This document shows positions 44,463-54,970 of a DNA stretch of 64,000 bases, piece after piece. The stretch lies in NCBI GenBank assembly GCA_033557465.1, contig CM066031.1, positions 1,073,299,640-1,073,363,639 of the forward strand. The letters run 5' to 3'. The DNA is from Ichthyophis bannanicus (lineage: Eukaryota; Chordata; Amphibia; Gymnophiona; Ichthyophiidae). Position numbers and translations under genes: made by a program. Below the pieces are notes generated by a model. The model was not told the origin of the DNA. It searched no databases and saw only the letters and a program-made list of their open reading frames with translations. Positions within the stretch are counted from its first letter, which is position 1; each line of letters begins with the position of its first letter.

Positions 44463-44468
44463 TTTATT
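44463..44468 (-). terminator. Possible polyadenylation signal for the gag-like ORF
   Basis: AATAAA on the minus strand, 210 bases past the stop of the 44678-46159 frame, within an LTR-like GAATAAAACCTC context. Confidence 0.4.
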
Positions 44469-44677
44469 CCCCTTCCCGGGAGGATTCTTGTGGCAGGTTA
44501 CAAAAGGAAATAAACCATCATGCTGGTGTAACACAAAAAGGATCATTAATGATAACAGAAATGCTTTGCTTCAGCTTTAACAAAATAAACAGGGAGGAAA
44601 ACAGCTTTCTTACTCTTCAGAAAAACTGCGTGGCTGAAATCAGTGCCTCCTGCACAGATTTCACCTGAACAGGGTCT

Positions 44678-46159
44678 TCAGCAAAAAGATGTAATACCGT
44701 CAGAAAAAACTAGCATACAGTCCATCTTACAGCAATCACTATTATCAGCACCACAATCATATTCCATCTCCTCTGGAACGTCTTCTGTAAAAGCTTGCTC
44801 AGGGCTGCAACTTGTATTGGTATTACTGAACTCTCTTTCTTTGTGGCTGAAGCTTCTCTCCCCTCTATCAGCTAGGAAAGGCTGGTTACCAAAGAGACTG
44901 GATTCTGCCCTCACAGGATCTTTCCCTTCAAGACCTCTAGGCAGGAATTCCAGTGCCCCTCTATTCCATTCACTGTGGCCTCTTTCAGCCCGGCCTCGGT
45001 TTGTTTGCTTAGGACTGTGAAACCGGAACCTGCTATCTATCTCTCTCTCTCTTAGTTTGCTACGGGTAATTCTCTTCTGCTCCCAGCCAGGCTTTTTCTT
45101 ATCATAGCCCTGGTTTAAAGCACTGACCTGTGAGGATTCCTCTGGGGCAAACTCTCCTTCAGAGCAGATAGACTCCAAGTCAGAAACACTCAGGTATGGA
45201 TTTGGGGATCTCTCTCTATCCCTTCCTTTACCTTGGCTTCTGTGGACGGCTTTCCTGCTGGCTGCAGTGTTTCTCTGTCCTATTTCTCTACAAGCTGCTT
45301 CTGGGCTTCTGTGGTAACTTTCTCCATTCCTTTCTCTTTTGCCTTCCCTTTGGCCTTTCTCCTGGCCCTTCTCGCCTTTCTTCTGTCCCTTCTCGCCTTT
45401 TCTCTGGCCCTTCTCGCCTTTCTCTCTCATGCTCCAAGCTGGCTCTATTTTAAGTGCGTCATAGCTTGAGACTTCCATTGGCTCAATTCTTTGCAGCTGT
45501 CTCTGTCTTCCTAATGAGCCATTACGTAATGCTTTCTCTAGGTGTCTTCCTGCAGCCTGAGCTTGTGTTTTCATTCGTTGCTCATGGCAACCACGCGCCT
45601 TGTGCTTTTCCAGTGTGCCTTTTAACCATGAGATGGGGCATATCCTATGTTCATGTTGCTGGTGGGACGTAGTGGAGACTAACTGAATGGTGGGTGTCTG
45701 GGATGGCTGTGGGATCAATAGGGGCACAAACTGGTAAATCACTATTGTTAAATGTTGCAAAAACATGAATACTATGGGAAAGTGAAAGAACACTGTGGGG
45801 AGTGAGGGGAAATGGGGGAGGCTTAAGAAGGCATGGTAAAGTACAGGGAAAGGAGAAATAGGCATGCATAAAGGGTATTTTCCTGATATTAAAGGTGGAA
45901 GGTCATACAGAAAGTGATAGAGCGAGGGTGTGGCCTGGGTGGGGGAGGCTCTGTAGTTACTTAGAGAAGCTTCAGATTCAAAAGGAGGAATCTGCCAATG
46001 CAATAATGTGGAGCAAGACATTTTCAGATTTAGTGGAAGAGGGGGGGAAGGATTGGGGAGGACAGGGGTCAGGGGGGAGATGTAGAAGATGGAGTGGTGC
46101 AACAAATATTTTTGTTCTGTGTCACAGATGAAGAAAAAGGACCTCAGGAAAACACCCAC
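44678..46159 (-). CDS. 493-codon hydrophilic ORF, gag-like retroelement protein suspected
   Basis: Longest uninterrupted non-repetitive frame in the window. The first 160-190 codons are hydrophobic and low-information, and overlap a CR1 scrap. A likelier start is the Met at 45574 (MKTQAQAAGRHLEKAL), giving about 298 residues. Then come EPMEVSSYDALK, a basic repeat of GEKGQ(R/K)K heptads (about 45427-45320), a Ser/Arg-rich part, SDLESICSEGEFAPEESSQ, and an acidic C-terminus EDVPEEMEYDCGAD. The basic, repeat-bearing, disordered composition suits a nucleic-acid-binding gag-like protein of a DIRS or LTR element. No zinc knuckle, protease or RT follows. An intact frame among decayed repeats suggests a young copy. 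Not identified with certainty. Confidence 0.4.
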   Translation of the reverse strand: MGVFLRSFFFICDTEQKYLLHHSIFYISPLTPVLPNPSPPLPLNLKMSCSTLLHWQIPPFESEASLSNYRASPTQATPSLYHFLYDLPPLISGKYPLCMPISPFPVLYHAFLSLPHFPSLPTVFFHFPIVFMFLQHLTIVIYQFVPLLIPQPSQTPTIQLVSTTSHQQHEHRICPISWLKGTLEKHKARGCHEQRMKTQAQAAGRHLEKALRNGSLGRQRQLQRIEPMEVSSYDALKIEPAWSMREKGEKGQRKGEKGQKKGEKGQEKGQREGKRERNGESYHRSPEAACREIGQRNTAASRKAVHRSQGKGRDRERSPNPYLSVSDLESICSEGEFAPEESSQVSALNQGYDKKKPGWEQKRITRSKLREREIDSRFRFHSPKQTNRGRAERGHSEWNRGALEFLPRGLEGKDPVRAESSLFGNQPFLADRGERSFSHKEREFSNTNTSCSPEQAFTEDVPEEMEYDCGADNSDCCKMDCMLVFSDGITSFC

Positions 46160-46446
46160 AAAAAAAACGAGGAGGGAAACAATTTCAAAGACTGTGTTCG
46201 TGAGAAGAGCTCAACTTGTCATAAAGCTAGGGGACCGGGATGTAGAATACTGAGGAGGGGGACGTTCTAGCAACTCCAGCTGAATGCCTTTTGCTTCGTC
46301 GGGAGTGGTGCCAAAGGGGAGAGAGGCTCATGTGGTGCTTACACAAAAAAAGCGGAGGATGTGGTGAAAACTACAGGCAGGTTAGTTTTTAATATGGCGG
46401 TATAACGGGACTTGCAAAAGAGATAGTGAGGTTTTGGAGTCAGGAT
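46070..46446 (+). pseudogene. CR1 ORF2 fragment, indel-ridden, at the gap edge
   Basis: Aligns by eye to CR1-A 29690-30130 in the same order: TGTTCTGTGTCACAGATGAAG, GGGGGACGTTCTAGCA, GTCGGGAGTGGTGCCA, TTACACAAAAAAAGC and GAGATAGTGAGG. It has many small deletions and homopolymer changes, and ends at the N gap. The error pattern looks like uncorrected long-read sequence as much as mutation. Confidence 0.7.
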
Positions 46447-46946
46447 NNNNNNNNNNNNNNNNNNNNNNNNNNNNNNNNNNNNNNNNNNNNNNNNNNNNNN
46501 NNNNNNNNNNNNNNNNNNNNNNNNNNNNNNNNNNNNNNNNNNNNNNNNNNNNNNNNNNNNNNNNNNNNNNNNNNNNNNNNNNNNNNNNNNNNNNNNNNNN
46601 NNNNNNNNNNNNNNNNNNNNNNNNNNNNNNNNNNNNNNNNNNNNNNNNNNNNNNNNNNNNNNNNNNNNNNNNNNNNNNNNNNNNNNNNNNNNNNNNNNNN
46701 NNNNNNNNNNNNNNNNNNNNNNNNNNNNNNNNNNNNNNNNNNNNNNNNNNNNNNNNNNNNNNNNNNNNNNNNNNNNNNNNNNNNNNNNNNNNNNNNNNNN
46801 NNNNNNNNNNNNNNNNNNNNNNNNNNNNNNNNNNNNNNNNNNNNNNNNNNNNNNNNNNNNNNNNNNNNNNNNNNNNNNNNNNNNNNNNNNNNNNNNNNNN
46901 NNNNNNNNNNNNNNNNNNNNNNNNNNNNNNNNNNNNNNNNNNNNNN
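46447..46946. other. Assembly gap, 500 N
   Basis: Exactly 500 N, a round number that suggests a placeholder of unknown true size. Frames drawn through it are meaningless. Confidence 0.98.
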
Positions 46947-48262
46947 CCCGCCCCCCCCCCCCCCCCCCCCCCCCCCCGCCCCCCCCCCCCCCCCCCCCCC
47001 CCCCACCCCCCCCCCCCCCCCCCCCGCCCCCCCCACACCCCCCCCCCCCACCCCCCGCCCCCCCACCCCCCCGCCGCCCCCCCCCCCCCCCCCCCCCACC
47101 CCCCAAACCCCCCCTGGCCCTCCTCCCCAACCCCCCCAAACACCCCCCTCCCTCCCCCAAACCAACACCCCCTCCTCCCCCAAACACCAAACCCTCCCTC
47201 CCTCCCCCCCCCAAAAAACCCAACCCCCTCCTTCCTCCTCCCCCCAACACCAAACCAAACCTTCCCTCCCTTCCCAAGCAATACACCCCCCTCCCCCTCC
47301 CCCTCCCGCCCAAACCCAAACCCCCCTCCCCAACCCCACAAACAAAAACCCCCCCCCCCCTCCCCAGACCGACCCCCCTCCCCTCCCTCCCACCACCCCC
47401 CCAGACACCCAACCACCCCCCCCTCCCCCCTCCTCCCTCCTCCCCCCACCTCATCCCCACCCCCCTCCCCCCCCACCCCCCTCCCTCCCCCCACTCCCCC
47501 CTCCGCCTCCCCCTCCTCCCACCCCCCCTCCTCCTCCCCTCCTCCCACCCTCCCCCTCCCCCCCCATCCCCCCATCCCCCACCCCCCAACCCCTCTTTTG
47601 CCCTCCCCCCCTCCCCCTCCCTCCTCCCTCCCCCTCGCTCCCTCCCCCCCCAAACAAACCACCCCCTCCCAAACCAAACAACCCCCCCCCTTCCCTCCCT
47701 CCGCCAAACCGCCAAACACCAAACACTCCTCCGCCGTTCCCTCCCCCCCAAACACCCCAGCTTTACCCTCCCCCAAACACAAACAAACCCCCCTCCCTCC
47801 TCCAAACACCACCCCAAACACCCAACCCTACCCCCCCAAACCGACCCCCCCCCCCTCCCCCTCCCCCTCCCTCCCCCCCACCTGCCTCCCACCCCCCCCT
47901 TCCCCCCCACCCTCAACCCCCTCGCATCCTCCTCCCTCCCCACCCCCCTCCTCCCCCCCTTCCCCATCCCCTCCCCCCCCACCCGCTCCTCCCCCCCCCT
48001 CCCCCCACCCCCTCCTACCCCCCCTCCCCTCCCGCCTCCTCCTCCCCCCTCCCCTCCCTCCTCCCTCCTCCCCCCCCCCCAAACACCCCTCCCGCAAACA
48101 CCCCCCTCCCGCCTCCCTCCACCAACCCCAAACACACTCCTCCTTCCCTCTCCCCCCACAACCCCCCAATTCCCTCCCTCCCAAACCCCCCCTCCCTCCC
48201 TCCAAACACCCCTCCTCCCCCTCCTCCCCACCCCACCCCCCCCCCCCCCCCCTCCCCCCCTC
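46947..48262. repeat. C-rich low-complexity tract
   Basis: About 1.3 kb of C with scattered A and T (CCCTCC, CCCCAAAC and similar), purest next to the gap and gradually gaining T and A to the right. No fixed period is obvious. Gly-rich and Pro-rich frames of hundreds of codons on both strands are compositional. It may be a degenerate simple repeat or sequencing noise at the contig edge. Confidence 0.85.
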
Positions 48263-48750
48263 CCAAACTCCTACATCATGTAACCATGGCACCAATACAG
48301 GATATGCACTATGCTGGGTGTATCATAGCCCATAAGGGTTAGACATGACTGAGGAATACAGAAGAACACAGATATATCCTAGGTGTGTCTGCAGGAGCTA
48401 CCTAGCACACACAGTAGCACTGATGGGGATCTAAAGCATGGCGTATTTCAGCCATGAAAGGTGCTGGGACCTGGTGCTGGGCGCCCCACCTCACCCTCAG
48501 GGTGAGCACAGTACCCACACAATGTGACGGTCTTTAGCTACTCTGTGCCAGTACCACACACAGTCGGTTCCCCCTACCAGGCCGAGGTGCTGTGGGGGTG
48601 CATACCCCATCTTGTGCCCATCTGTAGACTGCTGATTTGCATGTGCAGTGCATCATGGGTACGGGTGGGTTAACCCTATCCTGGTAACCACAGCAGACAG
48701 TTTGTGTGGTGACATGCAGTCCCTCTGCAGCCAAGCAGGGGTTTCTTGGC

Positions 48751-48825
48751 AGCTGTAGCTCACTGGTTGCTTCACTGCCTGTAGGGTCAGAGGTCTTGGG
48801 TTCAAACCCATGGTGGGGTTATTTG
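48751..48825 (+). repeat. tRNA-like module in T4
   Basis: GGCAGCTGTAGCTCACTGGTT and B box GGTTCAAACCC (48799-48809). Counterpart of 22567-22650 in T1. Confidence 0.6.
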
Positions 48826-48904
48826 ATAAGGCTGTCCAAGGCATTGTCTAATTTTAATGTGCATTAATGCTGCCACCAAAAACACCCTCAGTGTACTGTA
48901 ACCA

Positions 48905-49105
48905 TAAGACACCTTATAAAGCGCCTTATAAGGCGCCTTGTAAAGCGCCGCACTTTATAGGGCGCCTTATAAGGTGCCTTATCAGGTGTCCTCTAAAGCG
49001 CCTTATAGGGTGCCCTATAGGGGACACGATAGAGTGGCTTGGCAGACAGTGCACTTTATAATGTGCCCTATGGAGGGCCTTTTAGGGTGCCTTATGCGGC
49101 ACCTT
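48905..49105. repeat. Imperfect GCGCCTTATAAGG-type palindromic repeats
   Basis: At least eight copies of a GCGCCTTATAAG-like unit, itself nearly palindromic, with spacing of 12-25 bases and gradual change to GTGCCTTAT and GTGCCCTAT. The matching part of T1 (22300-22480) has related but more decayed units. Confidence 0.7.
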
Positions 49106-49213
49106 AGGTTACGGCACGTGTGGGTGTGTTTGCTGTCAGCACTAATTAAACTACAAATAAAATGCCTCAAAAATCAATACTTACACATAAAAGCTACTGC
49201 CTCAGCCAGCCTT

Positions 49214-49296
49214 ATGGATTAGGCACACTGGGAGATCAAACTCATGACCCCTGTACCATCAGTCAGTGCATTAGCCATTGTGCTACACCTCTGTTT
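49214..49296 (-). repeat. tRNA-like module in T4, near its right end
   Basis: Minus strand AGGTGTAGCACAATGGCTA then GAGTTTGATCTCC as the B-box position (one change from consensus). Counterpart of 21623-21692 and 24405-24472. Confidence 0.55.
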
Positions 49297-49581
49297 CTGT
49301 GTTTGAATGTCTGCATGCCTACTTAAGATTACCGCACGTTAACGTGCTTAGCGGCGTCTCGCCCGATAATGTGCGCAGCGCACGTTAGCGTGCGATAATC
49401 CCGTTTTGCTACTTTAAGACCGACACGCCCACTCCTTTTATGGCAGCCTGCACACTATCGCCGGGCGCACGTTAAGACGGTTTAGTTAACATACCCCTAA
49501 GACAGGAACACCTACTACCTTATATGGCATCCTGCACACTAACGCGGGCTGCACGTTAAGACTGCTTAGTAAACATACCCC

Positions 49582-51650
49582 TTAGTGTTTCTTATGACTG
49601 AAGGAAGTGAGTTCCATAACAGAGGGGAGTAAAGGGAGAAGGCTTTCTTGGATGCAGTTGTGTTGCAGTTTCTGACGTCAGCATGTACCTCAAGAGAATT
49701 TCTATTGTTCTACGTGATCTGTTTTCCGGAGTGATTTGAATAAATTCTTTCAGGCAGATGGCAGGTTCTGTTTGGAGGGATTTGAATATAGTGTAGAGTG
49801 CTTTGAATTTTATTCTGCTCTCAAATGGTAGCCAGTGTAGCTGCTTTAATATTGGGTTAATGTGCTCTTTGATAGAGGTTTGTGATATTAGCCGCTGTAT
49901 TTTGAGCTAGTTGAAGGCGGCGGATGCTTCACTTTGGGAGGCCCATTAAAATACCATTACAGAAATTGAAGTGTGGAAAGATTATAGCCTGGATTGTTGT
50001 TCTGAAATCATTTGCGGAGAGAAGAGGTCTTAGATGTTGAAGCATTTTTAGCTTGGCATAGATAGCTTTTGTTAGGTTGCTCACATGCTTGGTGAAGTTA
50101 AGCTGATGATCTAGCAGAGGTTCCCAACTCCAGTCCTGGAGGGCCAAACACCATTCAGGTTTTCAGGCTGTCCCTAATAAATATGCATGAGATATATCTG
50201 AATACAATGGGGGCAGTGCATGCAAATGCATCTCATGCATATTCATTAGGGACAGCCTGAAAACCTGAATGGTGTTTGGCCCTCCAGGACTGGAGTTGGG
50301 AACCTCTGATTTAGTGTAATGCCCAAATATCTCACTTCTTTTTTGATTTGGATGCTTGCATCTTTTATCTTCATAGTTTCTGGTGGAGTGAAAGAGTTGT
50401 CCTTTGTGATGAAAAGGATTTCTGTTTTATTCAAATTTATTTGAAGATTGTGTTCTTTAAGCCATGTGCTAATGTTATTGAAACATTCCTTTATATTTTT
50501 TAGTTTCAGTTGTTTGGTGTTGATTTGGGTGAAAAGCATGATGTCATCCTCGTACATGTTGTAGTCAATGCCCTGACTCTTTATAATGTTGCAGATGGGC
50601 TGGATATAAAGGTTGAAAAGGAGCGCTGACAAAGCAGAACCTTGGTGTATGCCTTTCCTTTGGTAGAATGATTTTGACGTGTTATTACCCATCTTTACTT
50701 GGATGGTTCGGTTTGAAAGGTAGGATTTGAACCATGACAGAACTTTGAGGCCAATTTCTTGTAATCTGAGTATGAGGTAATCATGTGATATGGAATCATA
50801 AACTACTGTTAAGTCGAGAAAAATGAAGATGAAACCAGAATTAGGTTTTTTTATTCCTTTTAGAAGCTTGTCTGTTAATGCCATGAGGAGTGTTTCAACT
50901 CCATGACCGATTCTAAATCCGTGCTGATGTGGATCGAGCTGTGCAAAGTGATCTACATGATTTTGTAGCTGGAGTTGAGCTGCCTTTTCTAGGATTTTTG
51001 CAATAAATGGCAGACTTGAAATAGGCCTGTAAGAGCTTGGTTCTGATTTATCCAAATTCTTGCCTTTGAAGAGGGGGCGGATAGAGGCCTTTTTTAATTC
51101 TTCTGGAATATAGCCTAAATCTAATGAGGAGTTTATTAGATTTAGCATATGAGGAGTGAGACTGTCGCTAGTCAGACGTATCCATGTGGCTGGGCAAGGG
51201 TCGAGAGCAGAAGTCGACGAGCTTAGAGATTTGATTATGTCTTTGAGATGTCTTTTGGAGATGCGAGAAAAACTTTTCCAGGCCTGATTTTAGTTATATT
51301 GCTTGTTTTGCAATGGAAATCTCTTGATAATATTCCCACCTTTTCTTTGTAATATTTGGCTATGGCGTTTGCATCTGGTGCGACCGTGGCATTATCCTCT
51401 TTTGGGTTAGTTGTTAGGGATTTAACTATATCAAACATTTCCCTTGTCTTGTTCAGTGCTGACATTATTAGCTTGGTGTGATAATCCCGCTTATTGTTGT
51501 TTATTAATAACTTGTATTCTTCTAGTTTGCTGAAAAAGGATGCTTTGTCGGATTCTCTTTTTGATTTTCTCCATTACCTTTCAAACTTTCTTAGTTCTTT
51601 TTTTAATGATCTAACTTCTTTAGTGTACCATACCGTGCTTTTCCTTGAAT
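49582..51650 (-). pseudogene. L2-III LINE ORF2 (linker, reverse transcriptase, C-terminus)
   Basis: Minus-strand order: linker 51640-51150 (RSLKKELRKFE, MSALNKTREMFDIVKSL), then frame 51148-50246 (300 codons) with SLDLGYIPEELKKASIRPLF, YRPISSLPFIAKILEK, HQHGFRIGHG, FIFLDLTVVYDSI, GIHQGSALSALLFNLYIQPI and the catalytic box YEDD (A changed to E, aspartates kept). The frame enters a MITE at 50308. LINE coding resumes left of it (LDHQLNFTKHVSNLTKAIY, INFCN-like text, then WNSLPSVI near 49600). T4 cuts off the 3' end. Best-preserved L2 RT here, but not active. Confidence 0.87.
50115..50308. mobile_element. hAT-like MITE, near-perfect palindrome
   Basis: 194 bp with inverted ends of more than 60 bases per side (CAGAGGTTCCCAACTCCAGT and its inverse, then CTGGAGGGCCAAACACCATT and its inverse). 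The centre holds ATATGCATGAG on both sides. Flanks GATCTAGC (50108-50115) and GATTTAGT (50308-50315) agree at six of eight positions, suiting a hAT 8-bp duplication. Inserted in L2-III ORF2. Confidence 0.85.
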
Positions 51651-51687
51651 GAGGCTTGTTAGTTGTGTGGCTGCTACTGGAGAATAG

Positions 51688-51713
51688 TGGTTGTTGTTGT
51701 TGTTGTTGTTGTT
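51688..51713. repeat. (GTT)n microsatellite
   Basis: Eight GTT units at the start of decayed L2-III sequence. Confidence 0.88.
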
Positions 51714-51984
51714 AGTGAGATGATCAGAATCAGATTTTTTTTTTTTAAATATTGAGTTCTGTGGGTGAATGTCCTGGTTCTGCTCTGCACCTACTGTGGA
51801 TGCAAAATATATGTTGAAAACCAAAAATCAAGAACCATAACGCAGTTTATAACAACAAAATAAAAATGAGTTATAATTTAGTTTTATAAACTGTGCTGTT
51901 GGTTCTTGCTGTCTTTTAGTTCCTTGATGTGCAAACGGGACTGTACCTAGACCTGTGCAAGCGGTGCAGCTGCACAGGGCGGAA

Positions 51985-52640
51985 ATTTTATTGATTTATT
52001 TATTTATTACAATTTCTTATATACCGCACTATTCTGCATCAGCGCGGTTTACATGGAACAGAAAAATCAGACAGGATAACATGAGTCTGAGTTTACAAAT
52101 AACCAGACAGCAAACTTGGATAACAGGGAGAGTTTACAAATAACAGGAACAGCAAAAATTGGAATACATAGGAGAAACTATTTACATATTAGATTCACCA
52201 TATAATGTAACATGTAATTAAAAGATGAAGGCAATCTATCTAAGTGTGTTCTCCTGGCTCCATAGGAGTGTTAGTGTAGCTGAGAATTTGTGTGGTGGTG
52301 TGATTCATTGCTCTCTGGGAAGTATTTAAAGAAAAGGTAGTGGTTGAGGGCCTTTCTGAACTGGGCTAAGTTAGTGATTGTTCTGAGGTTTGTTGGTAAT
52401 GCGTTCCAGAGTCTTGGGGCACAGAGTCTGAAAGCTCTATTTGCAGTCATTGCTGTGCATCTTGTTAGTTCTTTCGGAATCATTAGCGTATTTATTGCAG
52501 TGGATCTTCTTGATCTATTTGGGGTAATGACTTGGATGAGATCGGTTAGTGAGGAGGAGGAGAGACTATTGACCGCTTTGAAAGTCAATAATATAGTCTT
52601 GAAGACAGTCCTGGCGTGTATAGGGAGCCAGTATAATTGC
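51985..52640 (-). pseudogene. L2-like LINE 3' end, minus strand
   Basis: Minus frame from about 52640 to 52271 reads WLPIHARTVFKTILLTFKAV, RLWNALPTNLRTITNLAQF, RKALNHYLFFKYF and a stop. A 3' UTR ends GCGGTATATAAGAAATTG and (AATA)n at about 51988. Same subfamily as 13629-13985 and 40362-40535, and this is the longest copy. 5'-truncated. Confidence 0.85.
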
Positions 52641-52653
52641 TTCAGAAGGGGAA

Positions 52654-52743
52654 AGGCTTGGGGGGCACATTTCGGCTGTCTGCTGTTGCCCTTCTGCCGC
52701 TGGCAGGACAATAGCAGGCAGCCAAAATGCGCTCCCCAAGCCT
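52654..52743. repeat. Imperfect hairpin
   Basis: AGGCTTGGGGGGCACATTTC on the left pairs with its near inverse ending CTCCCCAAGCCT. The arms also share GGCTGTCTGCTGTTG and CAATAGCAGGCAGCC. The loop holds the CTGCCGCTGGCAG mini-palindrome. Confidence 0.8.
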
Positions 52744-52872
52744 TTTTGCAGCATTTTAAGTAGGTATGGTCTCTCCCTCCTCCGACACAGTGTCAGAGTA
52801 GGGAGGGACAGATCTGCTTAAAGTATCGGTGCCTTTCAGATTGGGCGCATGCCCCCCTCCTCCTCCTCATAC

Positions 52873-52973
52873 CTCCGTCCAGCGCTGCCTGCTCTTTCCC
52901 TGCTGCTGGCAACACCATGAAAAAAAAAAGAGGGCGGCAGCAACAGGGAAAGAGCAGGCAGCGCTGGACGGAG
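52873..52973. repeat. 30-bp perfect inverted repeat
   Basis: 52873-52902 and 52944-52973 are exact reverse complements over 30 bases (starting CTCCGTCCAGCGCTGCC), separated by 41 bases that include an A10 run. Likely remnant of a foldback element. Confidence 0.9.
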
Positions 52974-53219
52974 TTATAGGAGGAGAGGGAGGGGGCGTGC
53001 ACCTGAGTTGCAAGTTGCACAGGGTGTGATTGCAGCTTGATACGGCCCTGTGTGCAGACATCTTGCATTCCCTCCATGTAATCTAATCAGCTTTTTGGTT
53101 TGGTTCAGTCTCTCATTGGATTTCTGGAAAAGCCTCACCCTCTCTAAGGTGGGGAGGGGGCGCCATTTCATACTTTGCCTCAGGCAGCAGATTGCCTTGA
53201 GCCGCCCCTGAGTGCAAGG

Positions 53220-53934
53220 ACATCCAAGCTGTGAAGGAGCGAACTGGAGGCATGTTGGGGGTGTTCCCAAGAACTTGGACATCCTTACCTGATTTCAGAA
53301 ACACCCTGCACGTCCCAAGCTATGTCAAAGATTGTACGTGCTCCAGGCACAAAAAGGCATTGGAAAAGTGCTTGTTTTGCCAGCCAAACATCTGGAGGGG
53401 GTACACCTTTATCCTCTATAATTGCCATGTTGACAATGAACACTGATAGGGAATGAGGGCTCTTGTTTTCATTTTGCCATGCCAATGGATATCCCCGTAT
53501 GCAAAGATGTCTGTGATAGACATCCCCAACCCACGTTTTTGTAACAGGCAGATCTTTGTGGGTGCCATGTCCAGGAGTTCTATGTTTCTATAATCAGGCT
53601 GAAACATAAACATCCCCAGCATTTTTCAACATGTTTGCTTTGAACGTCCCAGTTTTCACTTTCTAAAATGCCACTTTGTTTTTTCATTTAGGTTTTGTGT
53701 TTCTTTTTACTTGATTTTGGTTTTCTGCTTATATTGTTTGCTTCATTGTGGCACATGGGTTATGTTTTTACAGCATGCATGCTTAATTTTGTGTATAGCT
53801 TCAGCGTGCAGTGAAAGACTTTAGCGTGCACTAAGGGGGTAATTTTATAAGGTAGTGGAATATATAGAACACTGTTTTATAGAAATTGCATTTGCTGTCA
53901 CACATTCACTTTGTTAGCATACCTTAGAAAGTGT
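53220..53934. other. Unassigned sequence
   Basis: No gene or repeat recognised. From about 53640 it is T-rich, with several TTTTGTGTT-like runs. At 53936 a GGGGCCTGTTTACTGAAG string resembles a decayed T-family terminus. Confidence 0.4.
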
Positions 53935-54879
53935 AGGGGCCTGTTTACTGAAGTGGAATAAGTTTTTGCACTCACCGCATGTTAGGTGCAACATTTATCA
54001 TGAGGTAAGTGTGAAGCTTGTGTGGTAACTGTTGAGGGTTGCCCAGCATCTGCCTTACAGTTACTGCACAGGGCATACACTTACTGCCCTTGCCTATATC
54101 AGTGAGCATATGCCTTCCACCCCACCATAGGGATGCATGTGACAGAGGCAGAAATGGGTGGCATGCATATGTTGTCTGCTCATATATGTGGAAAAATGTG
54201 GTTCAGCTATGCCCATCCCTGTGACATGTACGTCTCTGGGACAGCCGCTAAGTTTCAACATATAATGCAGCACCCTGCTATCAGACACCTACACACATGG
54301 TCCTCCAGACAAACTGCATGTGGAGCCAACTGAGGTAGCACACGCATGTTTACCCGTCCAGAACATATCTGTCTGCACACATATCACATGCTGGCATCCA
54401 TAGTCTTATGCTAAGTGAGAGACGTGAGCATTACAAGGTCTGTCGTCAGCTGATGTTGACGCCTCCACCACCACTTCCTCCTTCTCCTCTTCCTCTGTAG
54501 TGTCCAACACCACCACCACCTCCTCATCATGTGGTGTTTTTGGGCGCCTCAGCAGTTGTGCAGAGGTGGTGGGCTCATCCTCAGGGACATCACCATCTGT
54601 GGAAGATGACAGTCATCAGCACGTTGTTATGTCTGACATCTAGCACTTCTACATATGCAGCCACCACACAGGCGTCTGGGACAATGGAACATGTATTACT
54701 GATCAGCCACTTTGTAAATATTCAACATCACCCTGTTGGGAGCTCTCACCCTGGAGGCGCTGGAGGTAGGCGCCAGGACGACACAGAAGAGGGGGCAGAT
54801 GTGCATCGGGAAGGGTTGTGGGGGGGGAGGCAGGGGGAGAGAGGGTGTAGGTGATGTGGGGGATGGTGGGGAAGGGTCA

Positions 54880-54970
54880 GGGAGGGAGGGAGGGGGGGTG
54901 TTTGGGGAGGGGGTGTTTGGGGGGGAGGGAGGGAGGGAGGGGGGTGTTTGGGGGGAGGGAGGGAGGGAGG
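54880..54970. repeat. G-rich tandem repeat
   Basis: GGGAGGGAGGGAGG and GGGTGTTTGGGG units, about 90 bases, at the rearranged point of arm B. Able in principle to form G-quadruplexes. Confidence 0.85.

Larger units (their letters stand above)
48263..49581. mobile_element. T4: T-family element truncated by the gap region
   Basis: In reverse orientation this matches the left part of T1 (22230-23020). Shared features are a CACCTCACCCTCAGGGTGAGCA block, GCCGAGGTGCTGTGGGGGTGCAT, tRNA-like modules at 48751-48825 and 49214-49296, and a right TIR ending TAGTTAACATACCCC at 49497. A second, diverged copy of the last 84 bases (49498-49581) ends with another TIR, TTAGTAAACATACCCC, followed by TTA. The left end is lost in the C-rich tract and gap. 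No ORF. Confidence 0.78.

Noticed and set aside
46339..48342. ORFs of 150-640 codons, Gly- or Pro-rich, crossing the gap
   Set aside because: They run through N bases or the C-rich tract, and openness comes from base composition.
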